DNA of 64,000 nucleotides from Terrimonas sp. (GCF_003075435.1 NZ_QCZJ01000003.1:1-64000); one strand, 5' to 3'; shown: positions 1-9,679, counted from the first letter of the stretch. Notes: generated by a model from the letters alone, not told the origin. Translations and numbers: made by a program.

Positions 1-114
1 AAAGTATTCAAAATACTGGGCGAACGATACCGTAACAGAAGAAAACGTTTTGGATTAAGAGTAAATTTAATCGCTGGCATTTACAATTATGAATTATATG
101 CCTTTTTCAATTAA
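1..114 (+). CDS. C-terminal fragment of an IS transposase (IS5-like, DDE_Tnp_4)
   Basis: The frame is open from the first base for 37 codons and ends at TAA 112-114. The visible peptide has an arginine-rich stretch (RYRNRRKRFGLR) followed by NLIAGIYNYEL. I associate this C-terminal signature with DDE_Tnp_4/IS5-like transposases of Bacteroidota; the assignment is from memory of the motif, not a search. The catalytic DDE residues lie outside the window. The reading frame overlaps the end of the convergent glycosidase-like gene by four bases, which fits insertion of the element into that gene. Confidence 0.7.
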   Translation, partial: KVFKILGERYRNRRKRFGLRVNLIAGIYNYELYAFFN

Positions 115-124
115 TACAAGAGGT
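1..124 (+). mobile_element. Right-hand end of an IS5-like insertion sequence
   Basis: Homology of the neighbouring glycosidase-like gene appears to stop at about 125-135, and the transposase frame ends at 114. A CTAG tetranucleotide at 125-128 fits the YTAR target duplicated by many IS5-group elements, so the element probably ends near 124. The other end, the inverted repeat partner and the second target copy are outside the window, so the exact boundary is inferred. Confidence 0.5.
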
Positions 125-1148
125 CTAGTATATGCCGGATATTTCCTTTATATGCCAGTGTACCTTTTTCATACGCATCTGATAATGCCTGGCACGCTTT
201 GGTAAGATCATCTCCTTCCAGAACGTTAAGCCACACAGCATATGCTGTTGACCATGTATCTGCCTGTTTGCTCTTTCCTGTTGAAGCACGCAGCATACCT
301 TTTTCATCTGCAAAAGTTGAAGGCAACGCTTTTTTTATAGCTGCGGCAATCTGTTTGTATCGATCAGCTTTTAAGGGTTGATGAATCATTGTAAACAATT
401 CAGCCATCTCGCTGGCTGCCCGGTATTTTAAAAGAGAAGCAAAACAAAGATCTCCTGTAATTTCTTCCGCGTCTCTGAATCCAAAATCTACTCCCCTGAA
501 AGCATCATTAGTGTAAACAATATGATTATCTGCCCTGGCAGGAGGGACTTTAAATGCGATCTCTAACCTGTCTATCAAACGGGTTCCATTGATATCTTTA
601 TTGAGTAAAACAACATCTGAAGTTGTTTTTACATAATTGTATGCCATGTGAACAAAATAAAACTGGTCGCAATAAGGAGGAGTCATTCCAAATTGTTTTG
701 TTCCCTGCTCTTCATAGCTATATGTACCGGGATAATAAATAGGCAAACTATTATCAATACGGATGTGATCAGCAATGGCTCCCAGCGGAATGAGGCTCCC
801 GTTTTTTGTGATCCATGTTTGATCGCATTGGGTAGAAGCTGCAAGTAAGAGCATGTGCTTTTGTTCTTTAGCTGTAATAAAGCCTGTTTCTAACGCCATC
901 GCATAATCTCTTATCCAGAATGATGGATAAGCATTTCGGCCTCCGGGCCTTATCAAAACTCCGCCGGTATTATTTTCACCGAAAGAAGGAATTGCCTGTC
1001 CCGGTAAAATTCTGGAACTATCTATAACTGCGCTTGTAATGGTTTTTAAAAAAAGTAAATCATCATTACTGATAAGCGTTTGCTTTTTCTGCGAAAAACA
1101 AATTGTATGAATAAATATGGTGAATATAAGCATGGCAATACGAATCAT
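111..1148 (-). CDS. Secreted six-hairpin glycosidase-like protein, 3' end apparently cut off by an IS
   Basis: 345 codons from ATG 1148. An N-terminal hydrophobic segment ending in SQ (about residues 1-19) looks like a signal peptide. The body (for example RPGGRNAYPSFWIRDYAMALETG near residues 67-90, then GFRDAEEITGDL and TWSTAYAVWLNVLEG) has the aromatic-rich helical-hairpin pattern of alpha/alpha-toroid glycosidases. The frame runs through GNIRHIL and then reads DLLY and stops inside sequence attributed to the IS, so the last hairpins of the toroid are missing. I read it as a disrupted polysaccharide-degradation gene. Substrate is unknown. Alternative: a naturally short member of the fold. 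Confidence 0.7.
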   Translation of the reverse strand: MIRIAMLIFTIFIHTICFSQKKQTLISNDDLLFLKTITSAVIDSSRILPGQAIPSFGENNTGGVLIRPGGRNAYPSFWIRDYAMALETGFITAKEQKHMLLLAASTQCDQTWITKNGSLIPLGAIADHIRIDNSLPIYYPGTYSYEEQGTKQFGMTPPYCDQFYFVHMAYNYVKTTSDVVLLNKDINGTRLIDRLEIAFKVPPARADNHIVYTNDAFRGVDFGFRDAEEITGDLCFASLLKYRAASEMAELFTMIHQPLKADRYKQIAAAIKKALPSTFADEKGMLRASTGKSKQADTWSTAYAVWLNVLEGDDLTKACQALSDAYEKGTLAYKGNIRHILDLLY

Positions 1149-1306
1149 ACCCGGTATTTTATATACAATATAGTTTTTAAAATATAATCAGGGGAGGTAT
1201 ATGTTAATAATACAATACCCGCATTGCAGAAATACACTGTTAAGAAACGATTGAATTCTCTTTCTTCAAAAATATAGCAGTAAATTGCTGATATAAATAG
1301 GTACAT

Positions 1307-1801
1307 ATGCAGAAAATAGAATTGAGCAATAATCAATACAGGCTATTATTACAGCTTGCATTTCTTGGTGTGGAGATGATAGATAATGCGGCATTAGGAG
1401 ATGAAGAGGGAGATGAAGAAGAATCACAATTGATGAATGAGGCAATTGACCTGGAACATTTTTTAATTGCACAGCACAAAAAATTTGGAGTAAAAGATAT
1501 AGTGGAAATAAACGAAGATGAGGATGAAATGGTGTACAAACCGGAGTTTCTAGAGGAGTGTAAGTTTATTGCCAACAGCGCTTATATGAATAAAGCAGCG
1601 GAGATAGCATCTTTTCAAATGGGTATCCGGGATTTTAAAGAAGTTAATGGCCAGGAAGCATTGGAGAAGCTCTCTCCTGAAAAAGGAGTAGACAATTTAA
1701 TGAGCTATTCATCAAAATACCTGGAAGAAATATTTGAAAACGGATTCGCAAATTTTTATTTGCGTAATGCTGCTCCTTCTAAAATCATTACTTTTTCTTA
1801 A
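1307..1801 (+). CDS. Hypothetical acidic protein, 164 aa
   Basis: ATG at 1307, TAA at 1799-1801. I do not recognise the family. There is no signal peptide or membrane segment, so it is probably cytoplasmic. A dense acidic run (LGDEEGDEEESQ, residues about 30-41) and a second one (NEDEDEM, about 69-75) stand out in a mostly helical sequence. It is a single gene between the divergent glycosidase-like gene and uvrB, and an inverted repeat follows its stop. Codon use resembles the neighbours, and the frame is clean over its whole length, which supports a real gene. Nothing nearby suggests a function. Confidence 0.75.
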   Translation: MQKIELSNNQYRLLLQLAFLGVEMIDNAALGDEEGDEEESQLMNEAIDLEHFLIAQHKKFGVKDIVEINEDEDEMVYKPEFLEECKFIANSAYMNKAAEIASFQMGIRDFKEVNGQEALEKLSPEKGVDNLMSYSSKYLEEIFENGFANFYLRNAAPSKIITFS

Positions 1802-1835
1802 TCTCGTGTTATTCCCGGGAACACTATTAGTTCTT

Positions 1836-1898
1836 AACCATTAAGGAATTAAGAAAATTAAGTAAAACGCCTTAATATACCTTAACTTCTTAATGGTT
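1836..1898. repeat. ATTAAG-type inverted repeat between the 164-aa gene and uvrB
   Basis: Arms 1836-1853 and 1881-1898 are complementary at 16 of 18 positions (AACCATTAAG... against ...CTTAATGGTT), with a smaller inner pair ATTAAG/CTTAAT. It could act as a terminator for the upstream gene, although no T-tract follows. The same words occur at 13093-13117, 26709-26785 and 35878-35945. Confidence 0.6.
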
Positions 1899-1920
1899 TT
1901 CAAAACATATATTATTTTTC

Positions 1921-3960
1921 ATGCCTTTCAAACTACATTCATCATATACGCCCTCCGGCGATCAGCCTGAGGCAATACGGCAGCTCACTGAAGGAATATT
2001 GCAGGGAGAAAAACATCAAACTTTACTTGGTGTTACCGGCTCCGGTAAAACATTCACTATGGCGAATGTTATTCAGCAAGTACAACGGCCGACATTGGTA
2101 CTCACGCATAACAAAACCCTGGTTGCACAATTGTATGGTGAGTTTAAGCAGTTTTTTCCTGATAATGCAGTAGGTTACTTTGTTTCTTATTATGATTATT
2201 ATCAGCCGGAAGCATATATAGCGGTAAGTGATACTTATATAGAAAAAGATCTTTCCATAAACGAAGAATTAGACAAGCTTCGTTTGCAGGCAACCGCTCA
2301 ATTGTTAAGCGGACGGAGGGATATTATTGTTGTGGCATCGGTTAGTTGTATTTATGGTATTGGTAATCCTGCTGAGTTTGAAAACGGTATTATACGCATT
2401 CATACAAACCAGGTGATCAGCCGTCAGGGCTTTTTGCATTCGCTTGTAAATGCTTTATATACCCGTAGCCAGGGTGATTTTAACCGTGGCACATTCCGGG
2501 TAAATGGAGATACGGTTGATATTAATCTTCCTTACATGGATTCCGGCTATCGCATCAGTTTTTTTGGCGATGAAATTGAAACGATAGAAACGCTGGAGAT
2601 CAGCAGTGGTAAGAGAATTGCGGCGGTAGATAATGCGGCTATATTTCCTGCTAATTTATACCTCGCTCCAAAAGATATGCTGCAGCAGGTGTTGTATGAG
2701 ATACAGGATGAGATGGGCCGGCAGGTAGATTATTTTAAAAGCTCCGGGAAATATATTGAAGCACAACGTCTGAGTGAAAGAGTGAATTATGATGTGGAAA
2801 TGATTCGTGAACTTGGCTATTGCAATGGCGTTGAAAACTATTCCCGTTTTTTTGACCGGCGTGAGCCGGGCACAAGGCCATTCTGCCTGCTTGATTATTT
2901 TCCCAAAGATTTTTTGTGTGTGATTGATGAGAGTCATCAAACCATACCGCAGATCAGTGGTATGTATGGTGGTGACAGGAGCCGAAAACTGGTATTGGTG
3001 GATTATGGTTTCCGGTTGCCATCTGCATTAGATAACAGGCCATTAAATTTTCATGAATTTGAAAACATGCTGAATCAAACGGTATATGTATCTGCTACAC
3101 CAGGTGATTATGAACTGGAAAAAACAGGTGGTGTGGTGGTTGAGCAGGTTGTTCGCCCTACAGGATTACTTGATCCTCCGATAGAGATCAGACCAAGTGT
3201 GAACCAGATTGATGATCTGCTGGATGAAATTGATAAGCGTGTTACCAAAGGCGATCGTGTGCTGGTTACAACCCTAACTAAGCGCATGGCGGAGGAAATG
3301 GATAAATATCTTCATCGTATAAATATCAAATCAAAATATATACACAGCGAAGTTGATACACTGGAACGTGTGGAGATATTGAGGCAACTTCGGTTAGGTG
3401 AGATAGATGTATTGGTTGGAGTAAATTTATTGCGTGAAGGGCTGGATCTTCCGGAAGTATCTTTGGTTGCAATACTTGATGCGGATAAAGAAGGGTTTTT
3501 GCGCAATGAAAAATCGCTGACACAAACAGCCGGCCGTGCTGCCCGTAACGTTGATGGGCTGGTTATTTTTTATGCCGATAAAATGACTGAAAGTATGCAG
3601 CGTACGATTGATGAAACCAACCGGCGCCGCGAAAAGCAGGTAGCATACAATATTGAACATAATATTACACCAACTACGGTTAAAAAATCAAAAGACCAGG
3701 TGTTCGCGCAAACTTCTGTACTGGATATTAAAGGCTATGATACCAGCAAACCTTATGCATTAGCCCCTGATGAGGACTTGGTAACTGTTGCCGCTGAAGA
3801 CCAGGAAGAATACCAGACTGTTCCCAAAATGGAAAAGGCCATCGCAAAAATTAAGAAAGAAATGGAAAAAGCAGCGAGAGATCTTGATTTTATGGAAGCG
3901 GCAAGATTGAGGGATGAAATGTTTGCCATGCAGAAAAAACTGGAAGCGATGAAGCAGTAG
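1921..3960 (+). CDS. uvrB: UvrABC excinuclease subunit B
   Basis: 679 aa, normal length for UvrB, the damage-verifying helicase-like subunit of nucleotide excision repair that is loaded by UvrA and recruits UvrC. Walker A GVTGSGKT is at residues 37-44. The beta-hairpin region that clamps DNA follows (YYDYYQPEAY, about 91-100), and the helicase motif II is DESH at 336-339. The second helicase domain carries TLTKRMAE and QTAGRAARN. The C-terminal UVR/UvrC-binding helix pair (KKEMEKAARDLDFMEAARLRDEM) is present at about 648-670. ATG at 1921 gives the conserved start. It stands alone here; uvrA and uvrC are not in the window. Confidence 0.98.
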   Translation: MPFKLHSSYTPSGDQPEAIRQLTEGILQGEKHQTLLGVTGSGKTFTMANVIQQVQRPTLVLTHNKTLVAQLYGEFKQFFPDNAVGYFVSYYDYYQPEAYIAVSDTYIEKDLSINEELDKLRLQATAQLLSGRRDIIVVASVSCIYGIGNPAEFENGIIRIHTNQVISRQGFLHSLVNALYTRSQGDFNRGTFRVNGDTVDINLPYMDSGYRISFFGDEIETIETLEISSGKRIAAVDNAAIFPANLYLAPKDMLQQVLYEIQDEMGRQVDYFKSSGKYIEAQRLSERVNYDVEMIRELGYCNGVENYSRFFDRREPGTRPFCLLDYFPKDFLCVIDESHQTIPQISGMYGGDRSRKLVLVDYGFRLPSALDNRPLNFHEFENMLNQTVYVSATPGDYELEKTGGVVVEQVVRPTGLLDPPIEIRPSVNQIDDLLDEIDKRVTKGDRVLVTTLTKRMAEEMDKYLHRINIKSKYIHSEVDTLERVEILRQLRLGEIDVLVGVNLLREGLDLPEVSLVAILDADKEGFLRNEKSLTQTAGRAARNVDGLVIFYADKMTESMQRTIDETNRRREKQVAYNIEHNITPTTVKKSKDQVFAQTSVLDIKGYDTSKPYALAPDEDLVTVAAEDQEEYQTVPKMEKAIAKIKKEMEKAARDLDFMEAARLRDEMFAMQKKLEAMKQ

Positions 3961-4058
3961 AAACTGTGTTTTCTCGCCCCAGGCAAATGCACCGCAGTGC
4001 CTGAGTATATGTTACCAGCATTTATCTTTATATATTGCAACATAATAAACCCATACTT

Positions 4059-6482
4059 ATGAGAGGAAAAACCCTGCTTGTACTATTTGTTTTTGTTTTC
4101 TTTAAAAACTACTCGTATTCTCAGTCCATCGATCTGTCTAACGCGGTTATTTGGGTTGGTGATACCAAAACAATTTCGCTTGCAAAACCATTGCAGGTAT
4201 TAAAGGAAGAAGTGCAGAAAAGAACGGCTATTGATCTTACTGTGGTTGAGAAATTACCCGGGGAAAATCAACCCGCTATATATATTGCGCTCAATGAGAG
4301 AGCATCAAAGCTGCCTAAAGAAATTCGTGCCGCGGCAGGCAATTTCCCCGAACCGGGCAATGAGGGTTTCAAACTTATTGTACATAAACCGACTACATCA
4401 GTTATAATAGTTGCGAAAGATGCAAGAAGCGTATTATATGGCATAGGAAGGTTTTTGAGGAAAGCAGAGATGCGCAATAACCAATTATCATTACCTGAAA
4501 CAGTATCTGTTTCAACCACTCCTAAATATCCTATCCGGGGCCATCAATTGGGTTTTCGTCCTAAAACAAATTCTTACGACGCGTTTTCCGTTAAACAATT
4601 TGATCAATACATCCGTGAGTTGGCATTATTTGGTGCAAACAGTATTGAAATTATGCCGCCGCGTACTGATGATGACGATACCAGCGTACATATGAAGCTA
4701 CGTCCTGAAAAGATGATCATAGAGCAGGCAAAGATCTGTAAGGCATATAATCTTGATGTATGGATGTGGTACCCGAATATGGGACCGGATTATTCCAACC
4801 GCGATTCACTTAAAAAGGAGATACAGGAGCGCATGGAAGTATTTGGCTCGCTTCCCAAATTAGATCACGTGTTTGTGCCTGGCGGCGACCCCGGCGACCT
4901 GGAGCCCGATCAGTTGTTTAGCTGGCTCGGTAAAATTGCTTTATCGCTGCGGCAAATGCACCCTAAAGCAAAAGTGTGGGTATCAACACAGGCTTTTCGC
5001 CCAACAAAAAAATGGCTGGATGATTTTATAAAACATGCCAACAGCGGTTATCCCTGGTTTGGTGGTGTGGTATTTGGACCCTGGGTAAAAATTCCGGTTG
5101 CAGAATTAAGAAAGCAATTGAAGGATTCCATACCTATCCGCATGTACCCGGATATTACACACAGCTATACCGCGCAATACCCGGTGCCGGATTGGGATGT
5201 CGCTTATACGATGACGTTAGGAAGGGAGTGTATCAATCCAAGGCCGGAAGATGAAAAACATATACACAATGTTTTTGCTAAATATGGAGCTGGTAGTATC
5301 AGCTATTCGGAAGGCACAAACGATGATGTAAATAAATTTGTATGGAGTGACCAGGACTGGGATCCGGAAACACCTGTGATTGAAACAATGCGTGACTATT
5401 GTCGTTTGTTTTTTGGTTCAGATCTTGCAGAATCAGCAGCGCAGGGTATAATGAATCTTGAAAAAAATTTCCGCGGACCATTGCTTATCAATAAAGCTGT
5501 TGCACAAACTTTAATGCAGTGGCAGGATATTGAAAAGAAAGCACGGGCCGAACTCATGCTGTTTAATTTCCGTTTTCAGATGTGCCTGCTGCGTGCATAT
5601 TATGACGCGCTTATACAAAGACGCCTGATATATGAAACAGCGCTTGAATCAAAGGCAAGAGAAGTATTGCAGAATGCAACACCTGAGACTATTGCAGCTA
5701 TCATTCAGGAAGCAAAAGAAATATTAGCGAAGTCAAAGCAACAACCTGTTGGGCTGGCACTGAAGGAAAGATGCAACACATTAGCGGACTCTTTATTCAG
5801 CACTATTGGCGCACAACTTACGGTTGAAAAACATGGTGGCGTTTCGGGCAGGGGAAATTTTATGGATAATATAGATATGCCATTGAATGATGCGCCCTGG
5901 CTCAATGACCAGTTGAATACATTTGAAAAAATAACTGATGCTAATGAAATGATGGCTAAAGTAAATGAAATGCTGCATCGTACAGATCCGGGGCCTGGTG
6001 GTTTTTATGATCATTTTGGTTCTGAGGAAAGCAGGAGCAAAGTAATATCAAATAAAACATGGGCTGAAGATCCGGGCAGCCTGGAATCTCCACGTAAATC
6101 TTACGGCATTGGTATTATTGGAGAAGAATGGGTAGACGAGATAAAAGCACAGGGCTTTTCAGGGCAAACAACACCTGCCGCATGGATGACACAGATCAAT
6201 ACATTATATGATCAGCCGCTGCAGATAAAATATGAAAACCTTGATACAACTGCCTCTTACAAAATACGGATCACTTATACCGGTAGGTTCAGGTCTAAAG
6301 TAAAACTGGTTGCAAATGATAATATCGTGATCCATGATTTTTTGCAAACAGGGCAAAAGCCTGTGTATGAATTTGATATTCCGCACGAAGCTACCGCAGG
6401 CGGCAAAGTTGTATTTACATGGAATTGCGGTGAAGGAGAACGTGGCTCACAGGTTACGGAGATATGGTTGATGAAGAAGTAA
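4059..6482 (+). CDS. Secreted glycoside hydrolase with GH20-type N-terminal fold
   Basis: The likely start is ATG 4059, eight codons inside a frame that opens with TTG, because it begins a clean signal peptide (MRGKTLLVLFVFVFF... cleaved after YSQ). That gives 807 aa. Residues about 30-150 resemble the zincin-like GH20b/GH67N domain (VLYGIGRFLRKAEM at its end). A barrel region follows, with RGHQLGFRPKTNSYDA, IEIMPPRTDDDD and LDVWMWYPNMGPDY. A beta-rich C-terminus is present. It is probably a periplasmic or surface exo-acting glycosidase on hexosamine- or uronate-containing glycans; the exact substrate cannot be read. The convergent oxidoreductase and aldolase downstream could act on released sugars. 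Confidence 0.75.
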   Translation: MRGKTLLVLFVFVFFKNYSYSQSIDLSNAVIWVGDTKTISLAKPLQVLKEEVQKRTAIDLTVVEKLPGENQPAIYIALNERASKLPKEIRAAAGNFPEPGNEGFKLIVHKPTTSVIIVAKDARSVLYGIGRFLRKAEMRNNQLSLPETVSVSTTPKYPIRGHQLGFRPKTNSYDAFSVKQFDQYIRELALFGANSIEIMPPRTDDDDTSVHMKLRPEKMIIEQAKICKAYNLDVWMWYPNMGPDYSNRDSLKKEIQERMEVFGSLPKLDHVFVPGGDPGDLEPDQLFSWLGKIALSLRQMHPKAKVWVSTQAFRPTKKWLDDFIKHANSGYPWFGGVVFGPWVKIPVAELRKQLKDSIPIRMYPDITHSYTAQYPVPDWDVAYTMTLGRECINPRPEDEKHIHNVFAKYGAGSISYSEGTNDDVNKFVWSDQDWDPETPVIETMRDYCRLFFGSDLAESAAQGIMNLEKNFRGPLLINKAVAQTLMQWQDIEKKARAELMLFNFRFQMCLLRAYYDALIQRRLIYETALESKAREVLQNATPETIAAIIQEAKEILAKSKQQPVGLALKERCNTLADSLFSTIGAQLTVEKHGGVSGRGNFMDNIDMPLNDAPWLNDQLNTFEKITDANEMMAKVNEMLHRTDPGPGGFYDHFGSEESRSKVISNKTWAEDPGSLESPRKSYGIGIIGEEWVDEIKAQGFSGQTTPAAWMTQINTLYDQPLQIKYENLDTTASYKIRITYTGRFRSKVKLVANDNIVIHDFLQTGQKPVYEFDIPHEATAGGKVVFTWNCGEGERGSQVTEIWLMKK

Positions 6483-6541
6483 GTAGCACGCTGGTGCGGT
6501 TCGTCCTCAGACTGTAAGTTGCGGGTATTGGTGAACCGGCA

Positions 6542-7522
6542 TCAGGAAGTAATATAATCCATGATCAAATTGGCTCTTGCGCCGGTATTACCAGTACTCG
6601 GACATTTACCTTCACCGCGTAACTCTTTTACTATAGTTTCAAGCAATGGTTGCTGTACATGATCCGGGTAGGGGATATCGTATTCCGCTATTCCCTCAGC
6701 GGTTTCAACTTTTATTTTTGTGGCTGAAAAAAATGAGAAAGTTATTTTACCTTTTGAACCGATGAATTGTCCATGGTCAATACGCTGTTCTTTATTGACA
6801 GTATAACACCAACTGCCGTTGCCTACAATTCCATTTTCAAATTCATAATTCGCTACCACTACATCATCAGCTTTATATAAATGAGCCTGGTTGCGTGCTA
6901 TACCCTTGGCATAAGTTATTTCTCCAAACAAAAATTCAAGTATATCAAATTGGTGGGAAGCAAGATCATGAAAATGCCCGCCACCAGATATTTCGGGGAA
7001 CACTCTCCATCGCGGCTGTGGGTTTTCTCCCACTTCATCATCATAAGGCTGCCAATGTAAAGTAATGTTCACGCACCTGATATCGCCAATGACTTTCTGG
7101 TCAACCAGTTCTTTGAGCTTTAAAAAATAGGGTAATGTCCTCCGGTAGTATGCTACAAACACCGGCACACCGGCTTCGCTACCAAGGCGATTAATTTCTT
7201 CGCACTCTTTAAAATTTCTTGCCATTGGTTTTTCTATGTATACCGGCTTACCTGCTTTTATCACTTTAGCGGCATATTCCAGGTGCACGCCAGGAGGAGT
7301 AGCAATATATACAGCATTTACATCAGGATCGTTAATAAGCTCATCTACATCTGTATACCATTTGGGCACATTGTGTCTTTTTGCATAATCTTCGGCCTTA
7401 TCTGCTTTTCTTGCCATTACGGCAACCAAAGAAGCGTTTGCCAGTTTATTTATAGCAGGAGCACCACTCTTTTTTTCTGTTACGTTCCCGCAACCAATCA
7501 TACCCCATTGTATATGTTGCAT
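6542..7522 (-). CDS. Gfo/Idh/MocA family oxidoreductase (cytoplasmic)
   Basis: 326 aa NAD(P)-dependent sugar oxidoreductase. The Rossmann start GMIGCGNV is at residues 7-14, the conserved EKP (catalytic lysine) is at 97-99, and the substrate-side motif GGGHFHDLASHQFD is at about 180-193. There is no signal peptide, unlike the second family member at 11590. It follows the aldolase gene on the same strand with a 27-bp gap, so the two are probably cotranscribed in sugar-acid or inositol-like catabolism. Substrate is not identifiable from sequence alone. Confidence 0.9.
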   Translation of the reverse strand: MQHIQWGMIGCGNVTEKKSGAPAINKLANASLVAVMARKADKAEDYAKRHNVPKWYTDVDELINDPDVNAVYIATPPGVHLEYAAKVIKAGKPVYIEKPMARNFKECEEINRLGSEAGVPVFVAYYRRTLPYFLKLKELVDQKVIGDIRCVNITLHWQPYDDEVGENPQPRWRVFPEISGGGHFHDLASHQFDILEFLFGEITYAKGIARNQAHLYKADDVVVANYEFENGIVGNGSWCYTVNKEQRIDHGQFIGSKGKITFSFFSATKIKVETAEGIAEYDIPYPDHVQQPLLETIVKELRGEGKCPSTGNTGARANLIMDYITS

Positions 7523-7549
7523 ACTATTATTTTTGTCAAAAAAAGTTTA

Positions 7550-8353
7550 TTAGATAACCGGCGTAATATCTTTAGTGCCTCCGTCCTCAGTGTCGCCAAC
7601 GGCCTTCTTTATAATATTTATATCGTTGTTCAGTTTTTGACTGAATAATGCTATATCCGAACTGTGTATCACAATATCCACGCCTTCCTGTATCCATTTT
7701 ATTTGCCGCTCCGGTTCCAGTGAAAAATGTATGCCAACAGATAACCCTTTTTTTCTGCTGGTATGAATGATCTGCTTAACAGCCTTATCAAACGTGGGAT
7801 GATCATATTGTTCAGGAATGCCAAGGCTGATAGAAAGATCATGCGGGCCAATAAATACAGCATCTAAGCCCGGCACGCCGAGCAGTTCATCCAGCTTATT
7901 TAATGCAGGCACACTTTCTATATTGGCTATGCAAATATTGCCCTGGTTATATTTGGAAAGATATGCCTTCATATCTGCAGATAATTCTTTTTCACTGTTC
8001 ATTACCTCGTTCAGTATTTTTCCTTTCAGTGGGCGGAATTTTGTTGCGGCAACCAACTCTTTTATTTGCTCAACAGATTCAAGATAAGGCGCTATCACTC
8101 CTTTCGCTCCTGCATCAATGCACTGTCCTGCCAAATATGGATCAGGTGCAGGTATGCGCACGACCGGTGTAATATTATATGCAAGCATTACCTGGCACAT
8201 GCGTGCCATATCAGACCTGTCGATGGCGATATGTTCTGTATCAATAAAAGCAAAATCAAGCGAAGCTTTTTTGAAAATAATGGGCCAGCCCGGTGCAGTG
8301 GAGGTGAAGCATGTTCCATATACCCGTTCTCCATTTTTTAACTTCTGCAGCAT
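7550..8353 (-). CDS. HpcH/HpaI-type class II aldolase
   Basis: 267 aa. The residues expected for this family are present: DTEH at 38-41 with the catalytic histidine 41, arginine 66 in VRIP, glutamate 146 in NIES, and aspartate 172 in GPHD as the metal ligands. Such enzymes cleave 2-keto-3-deoxy sugar acids or related hydroxy-oxo acids to pyruvate plus an aldehyde. First gene of a two-gene unit with the oxidoreductase at 6542, which could supply its keto-acid substrate. The C-terminal 20 residues extend slightly past the usual end of the fold. The precise substrate is open. Confidence 0.88.
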   Translation of the reverse strand: MLQKLKNGERVYGTCFTSTAPGWPIIFKKASLDFAFIDTEHIAIDRSDMARMCQVMLAYNITPVVRIPAPDPYLAGQCIDAGAKGVIAPYLESVEQIKELVAATKFRPLKGKILNEVMNSEKELSADMKAYLSKYNQGNICIANIESVPALNKLDELLGVPGLDAVFIGPHDLSISLGIPEQYDHPTFDKAVKQIIHTSRKKGLSVGIHFSLEPERQIKWIQEGVDIVIHSSDIALFSQKLNNDINIIKKAVGDTEDGGTKDITPVI

Positions 8354-8441
8354 AGTTATTTTGAATGTAGTATTGATTAATTCTTCAGCAAGTAGGAGAA
8401 TGCTTATTTTATTATATACTCAATCCACCCTGATACTCAAT

Positions 8442-8744
8442 TCATTCATCAATACTAAAAACCTGCAGCCTTGCTTTCAGGTTGGTAATTTCTCCCTGCA
8501 GGCTTCTTACTTTGGTTAAAAGGTGTGCTATTGCGTCAATGCCTTCCATGTTAATATCAAGGTCGTAATGCAGGCGGATGAACTTTTCAAGATCATTCAA
8601 CTGTCCACTATGCAGAAATGTTTTTTCTTCTACCGTAACAATATCAATCAAGCCATATTCATTCAACTGCTGTATAAAGGATACCGCTATGTTGTATTGT
8701 GTGCAACATGCTTCCTGTGGTATTAAATCTTCTGTTGTATGCAT
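8442..8744 (-). CDS. cbpM: Chaperone modulator CbpM
   Basis: 100 aa, matching the usual size of CbpM, a MerR-HTH-like protein that binds the J domain of CbpA and blocks its work with DnaK. The N-terminal half has the winged-helix-like pattern (QLNEYGLIDIV, FLHSGQLNDLEKFIRLHYDLDINMEG split by loops), and the C-terminus is a short coiled coil (VRSLQGEITNLKARLQ). It lies 11 bp after cbpA on the same strand, the arrangement found for cbpA-cbpM in other bacteria. That context carries much of the weight of the call. Confidence 0.88.
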   Translation of the reverse strand: MHTTEDLIPQEACCTQYNIAVSFIQQLNEYGLIDIVTVEEKTFLHSGQLNDLEKFIRLHYDLDINMEGIDAIAHLLTKVRSLQGEITNLKARLQVFSIDE

Positions 8745-8755
8745 ATCACTATATG

Positions 8756-9679
8756 TTAAGATTGAGATATTTCTCTGAATAATGCTTTTTGTTTTTCGGT
8801 TAAGCCTGTAGGGATTTTAATATTCCATGTTACAAAAAGATCACCGGATTTTCCTTCTTCTTTGTATACAGGAAATCCTTTTCCTTTTAATCTTGTTTTG
8901 GTTCCGTTTTGTGTTTCAGGATTTATTTTCAGCTTCACCTTCCCGTTTATAGTATCAATCATTTTTTCTCCTCCCAGTACGGCTGTATACAGATCAAGGT
9001 CAACGGTAGTATACAGGTCATCGCCTAATCTTTTGAATATAGCATCCTCTTCTATATGAAAAGTAATGTACAAATCACCTGCAGGTCCGCCATTTACTCC
9101 CGGGGCGCCATATCCTTTTAATTTGATCGTTTGCCCTTCTGCTATACCCGCAGGAACAGTTATCCTCACATTTTTATCATTTATAGTGAAGGTGCGTTTG
9201 TGTGTGGTATACGCTTCCCTGAGTGTGATGGTCATATCAGCATTAAAGTCCTGCCCTTTAAACTGTGCCTGCCGCCTGCTTCTGCTATCCCCGCCGGCTG
9301 TGCCTCCAAACATAGTATTAAAAAAATCAGAAAAATCACCGGAAGAAAAATCTTCTGAGGAAAAATTGCCGCCAAAGCCACTACCGCCAAAATCTCCACC
9401 AGAGGTGTAACCCCTTTCCTGTTGATGTTGCTTTGCTTTTTCAAATTCGTCTGCATGTTGCCAGTCTTTGCCATACTGGTCGTACTTTTTTCTTTTTGCA
9501 GGATCACTTAATACTTCATTCGCTTCGTTGATCTGCTGAAACTTTTTGTGTGCCTCTTTATCATTCGGATTTAAATCAGGATGGTGCTTTCTCGCCAGTT
9601 TTCTATATGCTTTTTTAATATCATCCTGGCTGGCGTTCTTATCCAATCCCAAAATCTTGTAATAATCTATGAATTCCAT
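8756..9679 (-). CDS. cbpA: Curved-DNA-binding-type DnaJ cochaperone CbpA
   Basis: 307 aa. The J domain is at about residues 4-70, with HPD at 33-35 to stimulate DnaK ATPase. A glycine/phenylalanine/serine-rich linker follows (about 90-130). Two beta-barrel substrate-binding domains follow, without the four CxxCxGxG zinc repeats of DnaJ, which marks the CbpA type. First gene of the cbpA-cbpM unit. Upstream, at 9710-9720, a TAAATTTA close to the Bacteroidota -7 box is visible on the minus strand. It may work under stress or in nucleoid association, judging by the family. Confidence 0.93.
   Translation of the reverse strand: MEFIDYYKILGLDKNASQDDIKKAYRKLARKHHPDLNPNDKEAHKKFQQINEANEVLSDPAKRKKYDQYGKDWQHADEFEKAKQHQQERGYTSGGDFGGSGFGGNFSSEDFSSGDFSDFFNTMFGGTAGGDSRSRRQAQFKGQDFNADMTITLREAYTTHKRTFTINDKNVRITVPAGIAEGQTIKLKGYGAPGVNGGPAGDLYITFHIEEDAIFKRLGDDLYTTVDLDLYTAVLGGEKMIDTINGKVKLKINPETQNGTKTRLKGKGFPVYKEEGKSGDLFVTWNIKIPTGLTEKQKALFREISQS

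Noticed and set aside
4035-4058. TTG start of the GH20-fold hydrolase
   Set aside because: The ATG at 4059 opens a proper signal peptide; the upstream codons add a polar stretch that does not fit.
6483-6541. Terminator in the convergent gap after the GH20-fold gene
   Set aside because: Only a six-base CGGTTC/GAACCG pair and no T-run; too weak.
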